Assembly: GCA_965246845.1 (NCBI GenBank)
Contig: CBDFFR010000001.1
Location: forward strand, 121,193 to 185,192
Direction: 5' to 3'
DNA: 64,000 bases
Source: JBBRMW01 sp965246845
Lineage (GTDB): Bacteria; Chloroflexota; Anaerolineae; Aggregatilineales; UBA2796
The position numbers were made by a program, and so were the translations under genes. The notes beneath the pieces are model-generated. The model searched no databases. It was given only the letters and a program-made list of their open reading frames with translations, and was not told where the DNA came from. The stretch's first letter is position 1; each line of letters begins with the position of its first letter. Positions 25,814 to 33,485 of this stretch are shown piece by piece.

Positions 25814-26581
25814 TCAACCCTGCTTGGTATAGAACGAGTAGCGGTATAGAGAGCGGAAGCGCATGCTCTCATACAAATACACCGCCGCCGGGTTGTTCGC
25901 GCCGACCTGCAAATATGCGCCCGTCGCGCCGTTCTGCTGCCCCCACGCGAGCAGAGTATTCACCAGTGCGCGGCCAAAGCCCCGGTTGCGGTGGTTCGCA
26001 TCCGTCGCGATATTGAACAGGCCGACCGTTCCGCGCTCCAAAATCGCGCGCCCAACAGCCAATGCTTCATCGCGGTAGACGAGCGCGGCGAAGACCTGCA
26101 AAGGGATTTGGCGCTTCATCATTTTCTGCATGGTGGCGCTGTGCGGGGAAGGCCGTCCACTCATCTCGAAGTAGCGCGCATACCATTCCAGCGGCGGGTT
26201 ATCAAAAAGCTGGACGCGCGGGTTGGCTTCAAAGCGCTGTGTCGGCTCGAAACGTAGCGTCTGCACGAGCGCGCCGGGGTCCGCCGCGTAGCCTTGCGCC
26301 CGCAACGCCTCAGCGAGAAAAAAATGTGCTGGATCATCGAGCGCTTTGAACGCCGGGGTGAGCTTGCGTACCTCATAAAGGCGTTCACAGTCCGCGATTT
26401 TTTCATCGAGCGGAAGGCTCGAAGCGTAGAGCGGATTGACCGAATTTGCGCGCAGGGTAAAGCCTTCAGCGAAGGTGAGCAGCCAGCCATCGTAAAGATG
26501 CGTTGCGGCGGCAGGCCACGCATTCAGGCCGAGTTCTTCATAGAGCAATAGCGACGGATGTAAACCGGGAACCAACATCAT
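25814..26581 (-). CDS. GNAT family N-acetyltransferase
   Basis: In this 255-residue protein the C-terminal half is a GNAT fold. The acetyl-CoA loop is TDANHRNRGFGRALVNTLLAWG (R/Q-x-x-G-x-G/A reads RNRGFG), and strands YLQVGANNPAAVYLYESMRF follow, with a C-terminal aromatic strand RYSFYTKQ. The N-terminal half begins LLLYEELGLNAWPAAATHLYDGWLLTFAEGFTLRANSVNPL, typical of a two-domain GNAT subgroup in which the first half is a degenerate copy. The substrate is unknown. Two ATG codons (26581, 26578) overlap the TGA of the prenyltransferase gene, so the two are translationally coupled. Confidence 0.88.
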   Translation of the reverse strand: MMLVPGLHPSLLLYEELGLNAWPAAATHLYDGWLLTFAEGFTLRANSVNPLYASSLPLDEKIADCERLYEVRKLTPAFKALDDPAHFFLAEALRAQGYAADPGALVQTLRFEPTQRFEANPRVQLFDNPPLEWYARYFEMSGRPSPHSATMQKMMKRQIPLQVFAALVYRDEALAVGRAILERGTVGLFNIATDANHRNRGFGRALVNTLLAWGQQNGATGAYLQVGANNPAAVYLYESMRFRSLYRYSFYTKQG

Positions 26582-27408
26582 GGATTAACCATCAGCGTTA
26601 AAAATGCGAGAAAGCCGAACGCGCCGTTCAGGAACGGGAAGCCCCAATAGGCACGCGCGACCGACCAGCGCGGATTGAAATAGAGCGCCAGCGCCAGCGC
26701 AGGATAGACCAGCAGGAGCAATCCTGCGAGCGGAGCGAACCCGATACCGAACAGCAGCGCAAAGCCAAGCCAGTTGGCCGCGACGAAGAGCAAGCCATTC
26801 CGCTCGCCGAGAGCCGTCGCGACCGTGTGGACTCCTGCTTCCGAATCGGGCGCAATATCGGGCAGCGCGGAGAAGGCGTGCATCCCCGCCGCCCAAAGCG
26901 CCGCGCCAAGCATGACCAGCAGCGGCGGCCACGTCCCCGCAGTCACATAATAGCCGAGAAAGCCGGGGATGACGTACAGCACATTCGAGTACGAATCCAG
27001 AAATGGCCGCGCCTTGAAGCGGATCGGCGGCGCGCTATAGGCCGTGCAGAGCAGCACGAACAGCGCGAATGCCGCGCGTGCTGACCAATCCGGTAGCAGC
27101 GCGAGGATCAGGACATCCAGCGCGAGGACTGCGTACAGCAGCCAGCGCAGCCGCGCCGTTTCGACCGACGCGAGGCGGTGTTCCTGTTCGCCTTTTTTGG
27201 CGTTCAGCGCGTCCGTATCGCGGTCGAACAGGTCGTTGATGCCGTACAGATACAGGTTTGCGGGGATCAGAAAGTAGAGGAAGGGCAGCCAGAAGGCAGG
27301 CACGAGCAGGTTATGCGGCGGCGGTTGCCCCGACATATACCCCAATAAAAATGGCCCCGCTGTATACAACCAGAAACGGGGCCGCGTGATACTCAGGAGC
27401 GTCCGCAC
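26578..27408 (-). CDS. UbiA-family prenyltransferase (lycopene-elongase-like)
   Basis: This 276-residue polytopic membrane protein has a first prenyl-diphosphate/Mg motif NDLFDRDTD near residues 58-66 and a second Asp-rich loop DIAPDSEAG near 185. Its start, TRPRFWLYTAGPFLLGYMSG, is the pattern of bacterial prenyltransferases annotated as lycopene elongase/hydratase-like. It should transfer a prenyl chain to a lipophilic acceptor in the membrane. No carotenoid or quinone genes are nearby to settle the substrate. The start is GTG 27408 with GGGTGA upstream, 3 bases after the previous stop. Confidence 0.82.
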   Translation of the reverse strand: MRTLLSITRPRFWLYTAGPFLLGYMSGQPPPHNLLVPAFWLPFLYFLIPANLYLYGINDLFDRDTDALNAKKGEQEHRLASVETARLRWLLYAVLALDVLILALLPDWSARAAFALFVLLCTAYSAPPIRFKARPFLDSYSNVLYVIPGFLGYYVTAGTWPPLLVMLGAALWAAGMHAFSALPDIAPDSEAGVHTVATALGERNGLLFVAANWLGFALLFGIGFAPLAGLLLLVYPALALALYFNPRWSVARAYWGFPFLNGAFGFLAFLTLMVNP

Positions 27409-27411
27409 CGT

Positions 27412-27999
27412 TCACCCGCGCCCGTCTTGCGGACGCAGCACGCGGCGATACAGATACCAGTACGCATCCTCTGGATAGGCGGCTTTGAGGCGCGGGTCCC
27501 ACAGGAATTCGCCCGGTTCGATGAACTGTTTGATCCCGGCATCGAAGCCGCGCAACGCTGCTTCCTGTACCGGGGTGAGCGTTTTGCGCTCGCGCTCTTC
27601 GCTGGCAAGCTGCTCCGCCATCACGCGCTTCTCGATTTCCGAGGGATAAATATCGGCACAGCGGCGCAGGCTATCCTTGCAATCGTTGAAGATGTTGCCG
27701 AGTGCCTGCGTGCGTGCGGTCAATTCACGATCCAGCTTGCCTTCATAGGCGACGGGCCACTCCGCGCGGGCTTTATCGAACGCGGCACGCGCTTCATCGA
27801 GCCGCCGCGTCTGCTCCGGGTTGAGCAGGTCGCGAATGGCCTCCAGCCGATGCAGGCGCATCAGCACGCCGCCGACCGTCAGGCGCGGCATGTTGACGGG
27901 CATCGCGCCGTATAGCTCGTTTTCATACAGGTAGGGGATGAGACCCGCTGCCAGTTCCGAGAGCGCCCGTACATCGCCGTCGAGATTGTACTGAATCAT
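27412..27999 (-). CDS. conserved hypothetical helical protein
   Basis: This 195-residue protein matches no family I recognise. It is mainly alpha-helical and charged (for example LNPEQTRRLDEARAAFDKARAEW and a long central segment with Cys in NDCKDSLRRCADIYP). It ends with an aromatic segment, DAYWYLYRRVLRP. It has no signal peptide and no membrane helix. It lies 3 bases from both its upstream and downstream neighbours, inside a tight minus-strand series of four genes with a prenyltransferase and a GNAT enzyme. Confidence 0.6.
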   Translation of the reverse strand: MIQYNLDGDVRALSELAAGLIPYLYENELYGAMPVNMPRLTVGGVLMRLHRLEAIRDLLNPEQTRRLDEARAAFDKARAEWPVAYEGKLDRELTARTQALGNIFNDCKDSLRRCADIYPSEIEKRVMAEQLASEERERKTLTPVQEAALRGFDAGIKQFIEPGEFLWDPRLKAAYPEDAYWYLYRRVLRPQDGRG

Positions 28000-28002
28000 G
28001 CG

Positions 28003-28407
28003 TTACTTCTTGTAGGTCTTGACGTTGGAATATTCTGCAGAAGACGTCACCGTTTGCAAGCGGTGCTGCGCCTCGCTCGCGTCGCGATGCCATTCCGTGA
28101 CGACGGTTCCATCGTTTTCCGTAAAGCTCATCGTCGGCAGGAATTGCAGAACCTGCGCGAAGCCAGAAACGAGCGTCTTGTCTGCACTGCTCGTGCGCAG
28201 CACAAACCACTTGTTCGGCAGCCACTCGATAGTGACCTCGATGCCGTTCCATTTGCCTTCCATGCGGAACGGCGGCTCGGCGCGCACGCAATCCAGGTAA
28301 ATAGAGCCGAAGCGCGTAGCCCACAGGTTGCCATTCACGCGCTCTTCAATGTAATAGGGGCGGTGTTCCGGCTCCGTATAGAACCAGGTACGCGAACTCG
28401 TTGTCAT
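28003..28407 (-). CDS. conserved hypothetical protein
   Basis: This 134-residue soluble protein is rich in aromatic residues (RTWFYTEPEHRPYYIEERVNGNLWATRFGSIYLDC) and looks beta-rich with no recognised domain. It is the first gene of the minus-strand series running through the helical protein, prenyltransferase and GNAT genes. GGACAT lies about 9 bases before the ATG. No membrane segment or signal peptide is visible. Confidence 0.6.
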   Translation of the reverse strand: MTTSSRTWFYTEPEHRPYYIEERVNGNLWATRFGSIYLDCVRAEPPFRMEGKWNGIEVTIEWLPNKWFVLRTSSADKTLVSGFAQVLQFLPTMSFTENDGTVVTEWHRDASEAQHRLQTVTSSAEYSNVKTYKK

Positions 28408-28677
28408 GCCGGGGATGTCCTTTGGTGATCATCACACGTTCGCGATCATACCGCATCGGATCCGATTCGACCAGCAGGCTATAACAAGCGCATAGGGCAA
28501 ACGCATCAAAACGGATGGAGGTAATGGTAGGTCTCGAACGACCCACCCCTTCGTCGAGCGAACCATGAACCTTATAAGGGAGTACGTCGGCAAACGGAAA
28601 TGATATGAAATTGTTATTTTACAAAATCCTGAACATCTTATATTCTTAATCTAATCTTTTCACCTAAGAGGCTTCAT
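28408..28677. other. intergenic region between divergent genes
   Basis: No coding signal was found in this 270-base gap. GTAGGTCTCGAACGACCC at 28527-28544 looks like a decayed type 2 palindrome. The AT-rich end (28600-28665) probably holds the promoter of the propeller gene; a TATATT box near 28638 has no convincing -35 partner. Confidence 0.4.
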
Positions 28678-30510
28678 GTGGGTAACCTACACTCTTATCA
28701 TCCTGCCAGAATTTTCTGGGCAATCGCTCTAACCACAGTTGCTATATTCTCCTCAGCTTCACCGATCAATGCACAAAAGGCATCTCCCACTCCTGTACCA
28801 AAAGTCAAAAACGGAAACATCGTCTTCGTTCGCTATTCGGTCGATAGTAGCTATAACTACACGCCCGATCTTTTCTCCGTTGCCCCAACAGGTGGCACGG
28901 TGAAGCGCCTGACAAATACCGAAACGCTCGGCAGTGGCATTGAAAGCGCTGTATGGTCTCCTGACGGTAAACAGATAGCTTTCGCCTCGTCGGTCGGAGA
29001 AAAGATCGTCAAATTCGCGCAATATTCCACTTTCAACCACCAGTTGTACACGATGAATGCGGATGGCTCGTCGCTGGTAAAAATCAGCGATGGCAAATCG
29101 TTCGATTTAACCCCTGCATTTTCTCCAGATGGAACGCAACTGGTGTTCTCAAGTTACCCGATCACGGGTAGTGGCCTGCAACTGTTCACAATGAACGTGG
29201 ATGGCTCGTCGCGTCGCCAGTTGACGAACGAGACAGGCGATCACGTCAGCCCATCCTGGTCCCCGGATGGAACAACGATCATCTATGATGGTGATCACAA
29301 TAGCAACAGTGGTTACCGCCAGATTTGGGCGATCAATGCGGATGGTACGAATGCGCGCATCCTTGGTGGCTCAAATGGGAACAAATATGCCGATGCAATT
29401 CCAGTTTTCTCGCCGGATGGTACGCAGATCGTCTTTCAGTCATCGCGTGCGGGCAAGTTTTCGATATACGTTATGAACTCAAATGGCTCCAACGTAAAAG
29501 CCGTCTATCCAGCGGAAAGTTTTTCCGGCGGCTGGTCGCCCGATGGTAAGCAAATCACATTTCGGGTCGCTGATGGGACTGCGTGGATTAGCGACGTGGA
29601 TGGCTCCAACCCGCGTCCTTATTTCAAGGATGCGCGAAATGCGTTTGATTTGCACTTTTCGCCCGACGGGAACAGCATCCTGTACATTACCAGTACGGGG
29701 CTGTATGTTGCACAGCCGGATGGAACCGATAGGAAACTGGTGGCTTCGTTCCCGTCCGCGACGATCAACTCACCGGCGTGGTCGCCCGATGGAACGCAGC
29801 TTGCGTATTCAAGCGTCGTAAATCGCCACGTCGCGATTTTGATTGTGAATGCCGCGGGCTTGCGGCAAGCATCAATCAAGAGCGACGATGCAAATTTGCA
29901 ATCGGCACGCTGGTCGCCCGATGGCAAGTTCCTTGTGTATACCACAGATAAAGCAACAGGGCGTGAACAGATCGGGATTCGTGCTGTCGATGGTTCCGAG
30001 TCGAGGATGCTTACGGATGGGAGCACCAACGATGCCAACCCGGACTGGTCGCCTGATGGCAAACAAATTGTCTTTTCGCGCAACGACGACAATACTCCCG
30101 CAAACCTGTTCGTGATGGACGCCGATGGATCGAATATCCACCCGCTGTTCACTTCCACCGCTGATAATGTTCGCCCCGTGTGGTCGCCAGACGGCCAACG
30201 CATTGCGTTCGTTTCAAACCGCGACGGCAGCGCGAAGATTTATGACATCTACTCGGTAAAGGCGGATGGCACTGATGTGCGTCGTCTGACGACAGCAGAT
30301 AAAACAAAACCACAGTTGAGTTCACGCCCTGCCTGGTCGCCGGATGGAACGCAAATCGCGTTTTGCCGCCGCAACGACAAAAATGAGTTTGAACTCTACG
30401 TCATGAATGCCAATGGTTCAGGGGTGCGCAAGATTGCCGGAGCCACTGCCAAATTTTATGGGGCGGTGGACCCGGCATGGCAGCCTTTGCCAGTCGCGTC
30501 AAAGAAGTAG
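28678..30510 (+). CDS. secreted TolB-like beta-propeller protein
   Basis: This 610-residue protein has a signal peptide (to about residue 32, ending SPINAQ) and a T/P linker. About eleven WD40-like/PD40 repeats follow, each with WSPDGKQIAF or FSPDGTQLVF blocks and intervening VMNADGS turns. Such repeats build one or two beta-propellers and usually mediate protein contacts outside the cytoplasm. There is no Pal-binding or protease domain, so TolB function should not be assumed. The start is GTG 28678 with AGAGG 6 bases upstream; the adjacent ATG is out of frame. It stands alone and ends at a strong terminator. Confidence 0.88.
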   Translation: MGNLHSYHPARIFWAIALTTVAIFSSASPINAQKASPTPVPKVKNGNIVFVRYSVDSSYNYTPDLFSVAPTGGTVKRLTNTETLGSGIESAVWSPDGKQIAFASSVGEKIVKFAQYSTFNHQLYTMNADGSSLVKISDGKSFDLTPAFSPDGTQLVFSSYPITGSGLQLFTMNVDGSSRRQLTNETGDHVSPSWSPDGTTIIYDGDHNSNSGYRQIWAINADGTNARILGGSNGNKYADAIPVFSPDGTQIVFQSSRAGKFSIYVMNSNGSNVKAVYPAESFSGGWSPDGKQITFRVADGTAWISDVDGSNPRPYFKDARNAFDLHFSPDGNSILYITSTGLYVAQPDGTDRKLVASFPSATINSPAWSPDGTQLAYSSVVNRHVAILIVNAAGLRQASIKSDDANLQSARWSPDGKFLVYTTDKATGREQIGIRAVDGSESRMLTDGSTNDANPDWSPDGKQIVFSRNDDNTPANLFVMDADGSNIHPLFTSTADNVRPVWSPDGQRIAFVSNRDGSAKIYDIYSVKADGTDVRRLTTADKTKPQLSSRPAWSPDGTQIAFCRRNDKNEFELYVMNANGSGVRKIAGATAKFYGAVDPAWQPLPVASKK

Positions 30511-30540
30511 GCGATGCGGTAAGCGCTATAGAGCGCTTGA

Positions 30541-30576
30541 CAGCGCGCAGATCGCGATCTGCGCGCTGTTTTTTTT
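30541..30576 (+). terminator. Rho-independent terminator after the propeller gene
   Basis: A perfectly palindromic 28-base stem (CAGCGCGCAGATCG and its complement) is followed by eight T. It lies 30 bases after the stop codon; a weaker hairpin AAGCGC/GCGCTT precedes it. Confidence 0.95.
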
Positions 30577-30631
30577 GCATCTTCAATTAACTGCGATCCA
30601 CTACCCTTGTGTTTTTGCAATCAGTGCGTGC

Positions 30632-30660
30632 TTGACATTAATGAACAAAAGTTCTATTAT
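30632..30660 (+). promoter_or_regulatory. sigma70-type promoter of the BNR/MoaD pair
   Basis: TTGACA (30632-30637), a 17-base spacer and TATTAT (30655-30660) form a near-consensus promoter 36 bases before the ATG. It starts about 55 bases after the terminator of the previous gene. Confidence 0.85.
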
Positions 30661-30696
30661 GATATGGGGCTTGGACTCTTTTGAACGGAGACGCGC

Positions 30697-31812
30697 ATGA
30701 GCGAAGTACGGATATTGGTCGGGACGCGCAAAGGGGCATTTATTCTGACCTCGGACGAGCAGCGCAAGCACTGGAAAGTGGATGGACCGCACTTTGCAGG
30801 CTGGGAGATTTATCACATCACTGGCACGCCCACTGACCCCAATCGGCTTTACGCCTCGCAGTCCGGCGGCTGGTTTGGACAATTAATCCAGCGTTCCGAT
30901 GATGGCGGCAAGACCTGGGACGCAATGGGGAATGAATTCGCCTACGATGGTGTACCCGGAACACATAAATGGTACGACGGCTCGCAGCATCCCTGGGAAT
31001 TCAAGCGCGTCTGGCATCTTGAACCATCACTCACTGATCCCGACTCGATTTATGCGGGTGTGGAAGATGCAGCCCTCTTCCACTCACGCGATGGCGGCAA
31101 AAGCTGGCAGGAACTTTCCGGCCTCCGCAGCGTCAAGGGCAATCTCTGGCAGCCAGGCGCAGGGGGCATGTGCCTCCACACCATCGTTTTGAGTCCAGAT
31201 AACCCCGACCGCATGTTTGTCGCCATCTCAGCCGCAGGCGCGTTCCGTACCGATGACGGCGGCGTGAACTGGCGACCCGCCAACAAGGGGCTGAATTCTG
31301 GTGGGGAACTGCCGGATGCTGCTGCCGAAGTCGGACACTGTGTTCACAGTATCGCCATGCACCCCTCACGTCCAAACGTCCTCTTTATGCAGAAGCATTG
31401 GGACGTGATGCGTAGCGACGACGCGGGCGAGTCATGGAGCGAAGTTAGCGGCAACCTGCCCAGCGATTTTGGCTTCCCGATTGCCGTTCATGCTCACGAG
31501 CCGGAAACCATTTACGTAGTTCCGATCACCAGCGATTCCCTCCATTTTCCACCCGATGGAAAGCTGCGTGTGTTTCGGAGCCGGACCGGGGGCCATGAAT
31601 GGGAGGCGCTGAGCAACGGCTTGCCACAAAGCAATTGCTATGTCAATGTCTTGCGGAATGCGCTGGCGGTGGATTCAATGGACTCGTGTGGACTCTATTT
31701 TGGCACGACTGGCGGGCAGGTGTATGGGTCGGTTGATTCGGGTGATAGCTGGATGACCATCGTGCATGACCTGCCGCCTGTACTGTCTGTAGAGGTGCAA
31801 ATCCTGCCATGA
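30697..31812 (+). CDS. BNR/sialidase-like beta-propeller protein
   Basis: This is a 371-residue cytosolic (no signal peptide) BNR-repeat protein. It opens ILVGTRKGAFILTSD and has at least four Asp-box motifs of the type SDDGGKTW, SRDGGKSW, TDDGGVNW and SDDAGESW. Homologues are often labelled exo-alpha-sialidase. No sialidase catalytic set (Arg triad, Tyr/Glu pair) can be recognised, so the enzyme name is not justified. GGAG lies 6 bases before the ATG. Its ATGA overlap with the MoaD-like gene implies coupled translation and a joint role, a pairing I recall from other bacterial genomes. Confidence 0.82.
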   Translation: MSEVRILVGTRKGAFILTSDEQRKHWKVDGPHFAGWEIYHITGTPTDPNRLYASQSGGWFGQLIQRSDDGGKTWDAMGNEFAYDGVPGTHKWYDGSQHPWEFKRVWHLEPSLTDPDSIYAGVEDAALFHSRDGGKSWQELSGLRSVKGNLWQPGAGGMCLHTIVLSPDNPDRMFVAISAAGAFRTDDGGVNWRPANKGLNSGGELPDAAAEVGHCVHSIAMHPSRPNVLFMQKHWDVMRSDDAGESWSEVSGNLPSDFGFPIAVHAHEPETIYVVPITSDSLHFPPDGKLRVFRSRTGGHEWEALSNGLPQSNCYVNVLRNALAVDSMDSCGLYFGTTGGQVYGSVDSGDSWMTIVHDLPPVLSVEVQILP

Positions 31813-32105
31813 TCCGTGTTATATTGCCTGCACATCTGCGAACGCTGGCGCGGGTTGCCCGCGACGTGGAACTCCATGTGGAAGCGCCGATTACCCAGCG
31901 TTCGGTACTGGATACTTTGGAGGCCGCTTATCCCATGCTGCGGGGAACCATTCGTGACTTCGCGACGAAAAAGCGCCGACCTTTCATTCGCTTTTTTGCG
32001 TGTGGTGAGGACCTCTCAGACGAACCACTAGATGCCGTGTTACCCGCCGCCGTCATATCGGGGATTCAACCTTTTCGTATCATTGGAGCAATGGCAGGTG
32101 GGTAA
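31809..32105 (+). CDS. MoaD/ThiS-family ubiquitin-like sulfur-carrier homologue
   Basis: This 98-residue beta-grasp protein ends GAMAGG, the C-terminal diglycine used by MoaD and ThiS for adenylation and thiocarboxylation. The N-terminus IRVILPAHLRTLARV and the central TVLDTLEAAYP-like segment (here SVLDTLEAAYPML) fit the MoaD fold. Neither an E1-like MoeB/ThiF enzyme nor a MoaE/ThiG partner is in the window. The tight overlap with the BNR protein gene suggests that protein is its functional partner. It may act as a carrier or a protein tag; this is inference. Confidence 0.82.
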   Translation: MIRVILPAHLRTLARVARDVELHVEAPITQRSVLDTLEAAYPMLRGTIRDFATKKRRPFIRFFACGEDLSDEPLDAVLPAAVISGIQPFRIIGAMAGG

Positions 32106-32137
32106 GTCCGTTCTCCGGTAGAACTGAAATGGTCTTC

Positions 32138-32334
32138 GCAGGGGCGGACATATTGGTTCGCCCGCGCATTACATTTCGGCTCCGGTTCGTCGTGAGGCAC
32201 GGTCTCTGTAGGGGCGGACCTGCGTGTCCGCCCGCGCGTAACATTTCGATGTGTTTGCCCTACTATGTAGCGGTCGTCTTGGCATCGTTTTCGTAGGGGC
32301 GGACCTGCGTGTCCGCCCGCGTGTAACATTTCGA
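32138..32334. repeat. three REP-like type 1 units, each extended by GTAACATTTCGAT
   Basis: Units start at 32138, 32208 and 32293. Each is a GTAGGGGCGG...GTCCGCCC palindrome (the first is decayed) followed by CGCG and (G)TAACATTTCG. The extension is not seen at other copies in the window, so these three look like local duplications. The rest of the 349-base gap (32106-32454) is AT-rich promoter-like sequence with no ORF. Confidence 0.75.
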
Positions 32335-32454
32335 TACGTTTACAATGCCCCCCTTTATAACAATCGCATAACAGTTGTGACCATTTAGCAAATTTTTAGC
32401 TGACAACGCTTATGATCTCCATAATCTATTACTCGTGCTATTTAGGATGCAATC

Positions 32455-33483
32455 ATGCCGCATCGTTTCCACTTCAAACTAGCTTCGATCCTCACAATAT
32501 GTCTGCTCGCGCTGAGTGGCACGGTCAGCGCGGATACCATCGACTGCGCTGCAATTATGCAAAAGGCATACAAGGCCCTGGACGGCGCGTGCAATACCCT
32601 CACGCGCAATTTCATGTGCTATGGTCACGACGCCGTGCGCGCCGAATTCGACCCCGAACTTGAAGAGCAGCCGACTTTTATCAAGAGTGGCGACAATGTA
32701 TCAATCCTCGCCTTCCGCGAACTGTACACGCTCCCGATGGATATCACGACCGGAGCATGGGGGCTGTCGCTCCTGAAAGTACAGGCGAACCTGCCTGATA
32801 CCGCGCCCGGCCAGAACATCGTCTTTATGATTTTCGGAGATGTTCACGTCACCAACGGGTCGGGCGATATGTCCGCGTTCTATTTTACAAGCGGATTGGG
32901 GCAGACCGCGTGTAAGCAGCCGCCGCCCGATGGCCTGATCGTGCGTTCGCCAAAAGGAACGCGCGTTCAATTCACGGCCAACGGCGTGAAACTCGACATC
33001 GGTTCGACAGTCGTGCTACGCGCCACGAAAGCGGGCAAGATGGATATTTCGCTCATCGAAGGAAGTGCATACGTCACCGCGAAAATGCAAACGCAAATTC
33101 TAAAGCCGGGACAATCGACCTCCGTGCAGCTTGGCGGCGTGAACGGCCTGGAACCAATCAACACGCCCTCCGCACCCGTGACCACGCCGCGCACGATTAG
33201 TGTCCCGGTCGATACGATGCTCACGAATACAGCTTCTGTGCTTATTCCCGATACAGAGCATCCCGACAGCAGCACGAATAATTTGGGGGATGGTGGGTCG
33301 ACCGGATTACCATCAAACGGGCAAAGGGGTTCGGGCAACAGCGGACAGGGGAGCAATGGTAGTCAGGCGGGTGGCGCGCAGGCTGGCAAAGGCAAAAAGC
33401 CCAAAGATAAAGACGGCAATCCCAACGACAACAACAATGGAAAGGGCAACGACAAAGACAAAGGCGGCAAGGGCAAAAAATAG
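32455..33483 (+). CDS. secreted FecR-like protein with charged low-complexity tail
   Basis: This 342-residue protein has a signal peptide (to about residue 26, LSGTVSA). A Cys-containing N-terminal domain (about 27-160) follows, with four Cys. A FecR-like beta segment (about 160-225: VRSPKGTRVQFTANG, LDIGSTVVLRA, ISLIEGSAYVT, LKPGQSTSV) comes next, then a T/P linker, and from about 275 a G/S/N/K/D-rich disordered tail ending GKGKK. FecR domains outside iron signalling often occur in extracellular sensor or binding modules. AGGA lies 7 bases before the ATG. A membrane Ser/Thr kinase gene follows after 2 bases, so it may be the kinase's extracellular partner or substrate. Confidence 0.78.
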   Translation: MPHRFHFKLASILTICLLALSGTVSADTIDCAAIMQKAYKALDGACNTLTRNFMCYGHDAVRAEFDPELEEQPTFIKSGDNVSILAFRELYTLPMDITTGAWGLSLLKVQANLPDTAPGQNIVFMIFGDVHVTNGSGDMSAFYFTSGLGQTACKQPPPDGLIVRSPKGTRVQFTANGVKLDIGSTVVLRATKAGKMDISLIEGSAYVTAKMQTQILKPGQSTSVQLGGVNGLEPINTPSAPVTTPRTISVPVDTMLTNTASVLIPDTEHPDSSTNNLGDGGSTGLPSNGQRGSGNSGQGSNGSQAGGAQAGKGKKPKDKDGNPNDNNNGKGNDKDKGGKGKK

Positions 33484-33485
33484 CC

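Noticed and set aside
28678..30510. TolB of the Tol-Pal system
   Set aside because: It has PD40 blades only; no TolB N-terminal domain and no tolA, tolQ, tolR or pal genes nearby.
30697..31812. Sialidase enzyme
   Set aside because: Asp-box repeats are present, but the catalytic Arg triad and Tyr/Glu pair of sialidases were not recognised and there is no signal peptide.
32138..32334. CRISPR array
   Set aside because: Only three units with unequal spacing; each unit is a palindrome seen singly elsewhere, spacers are not of uniform length, and no cas genes are present.
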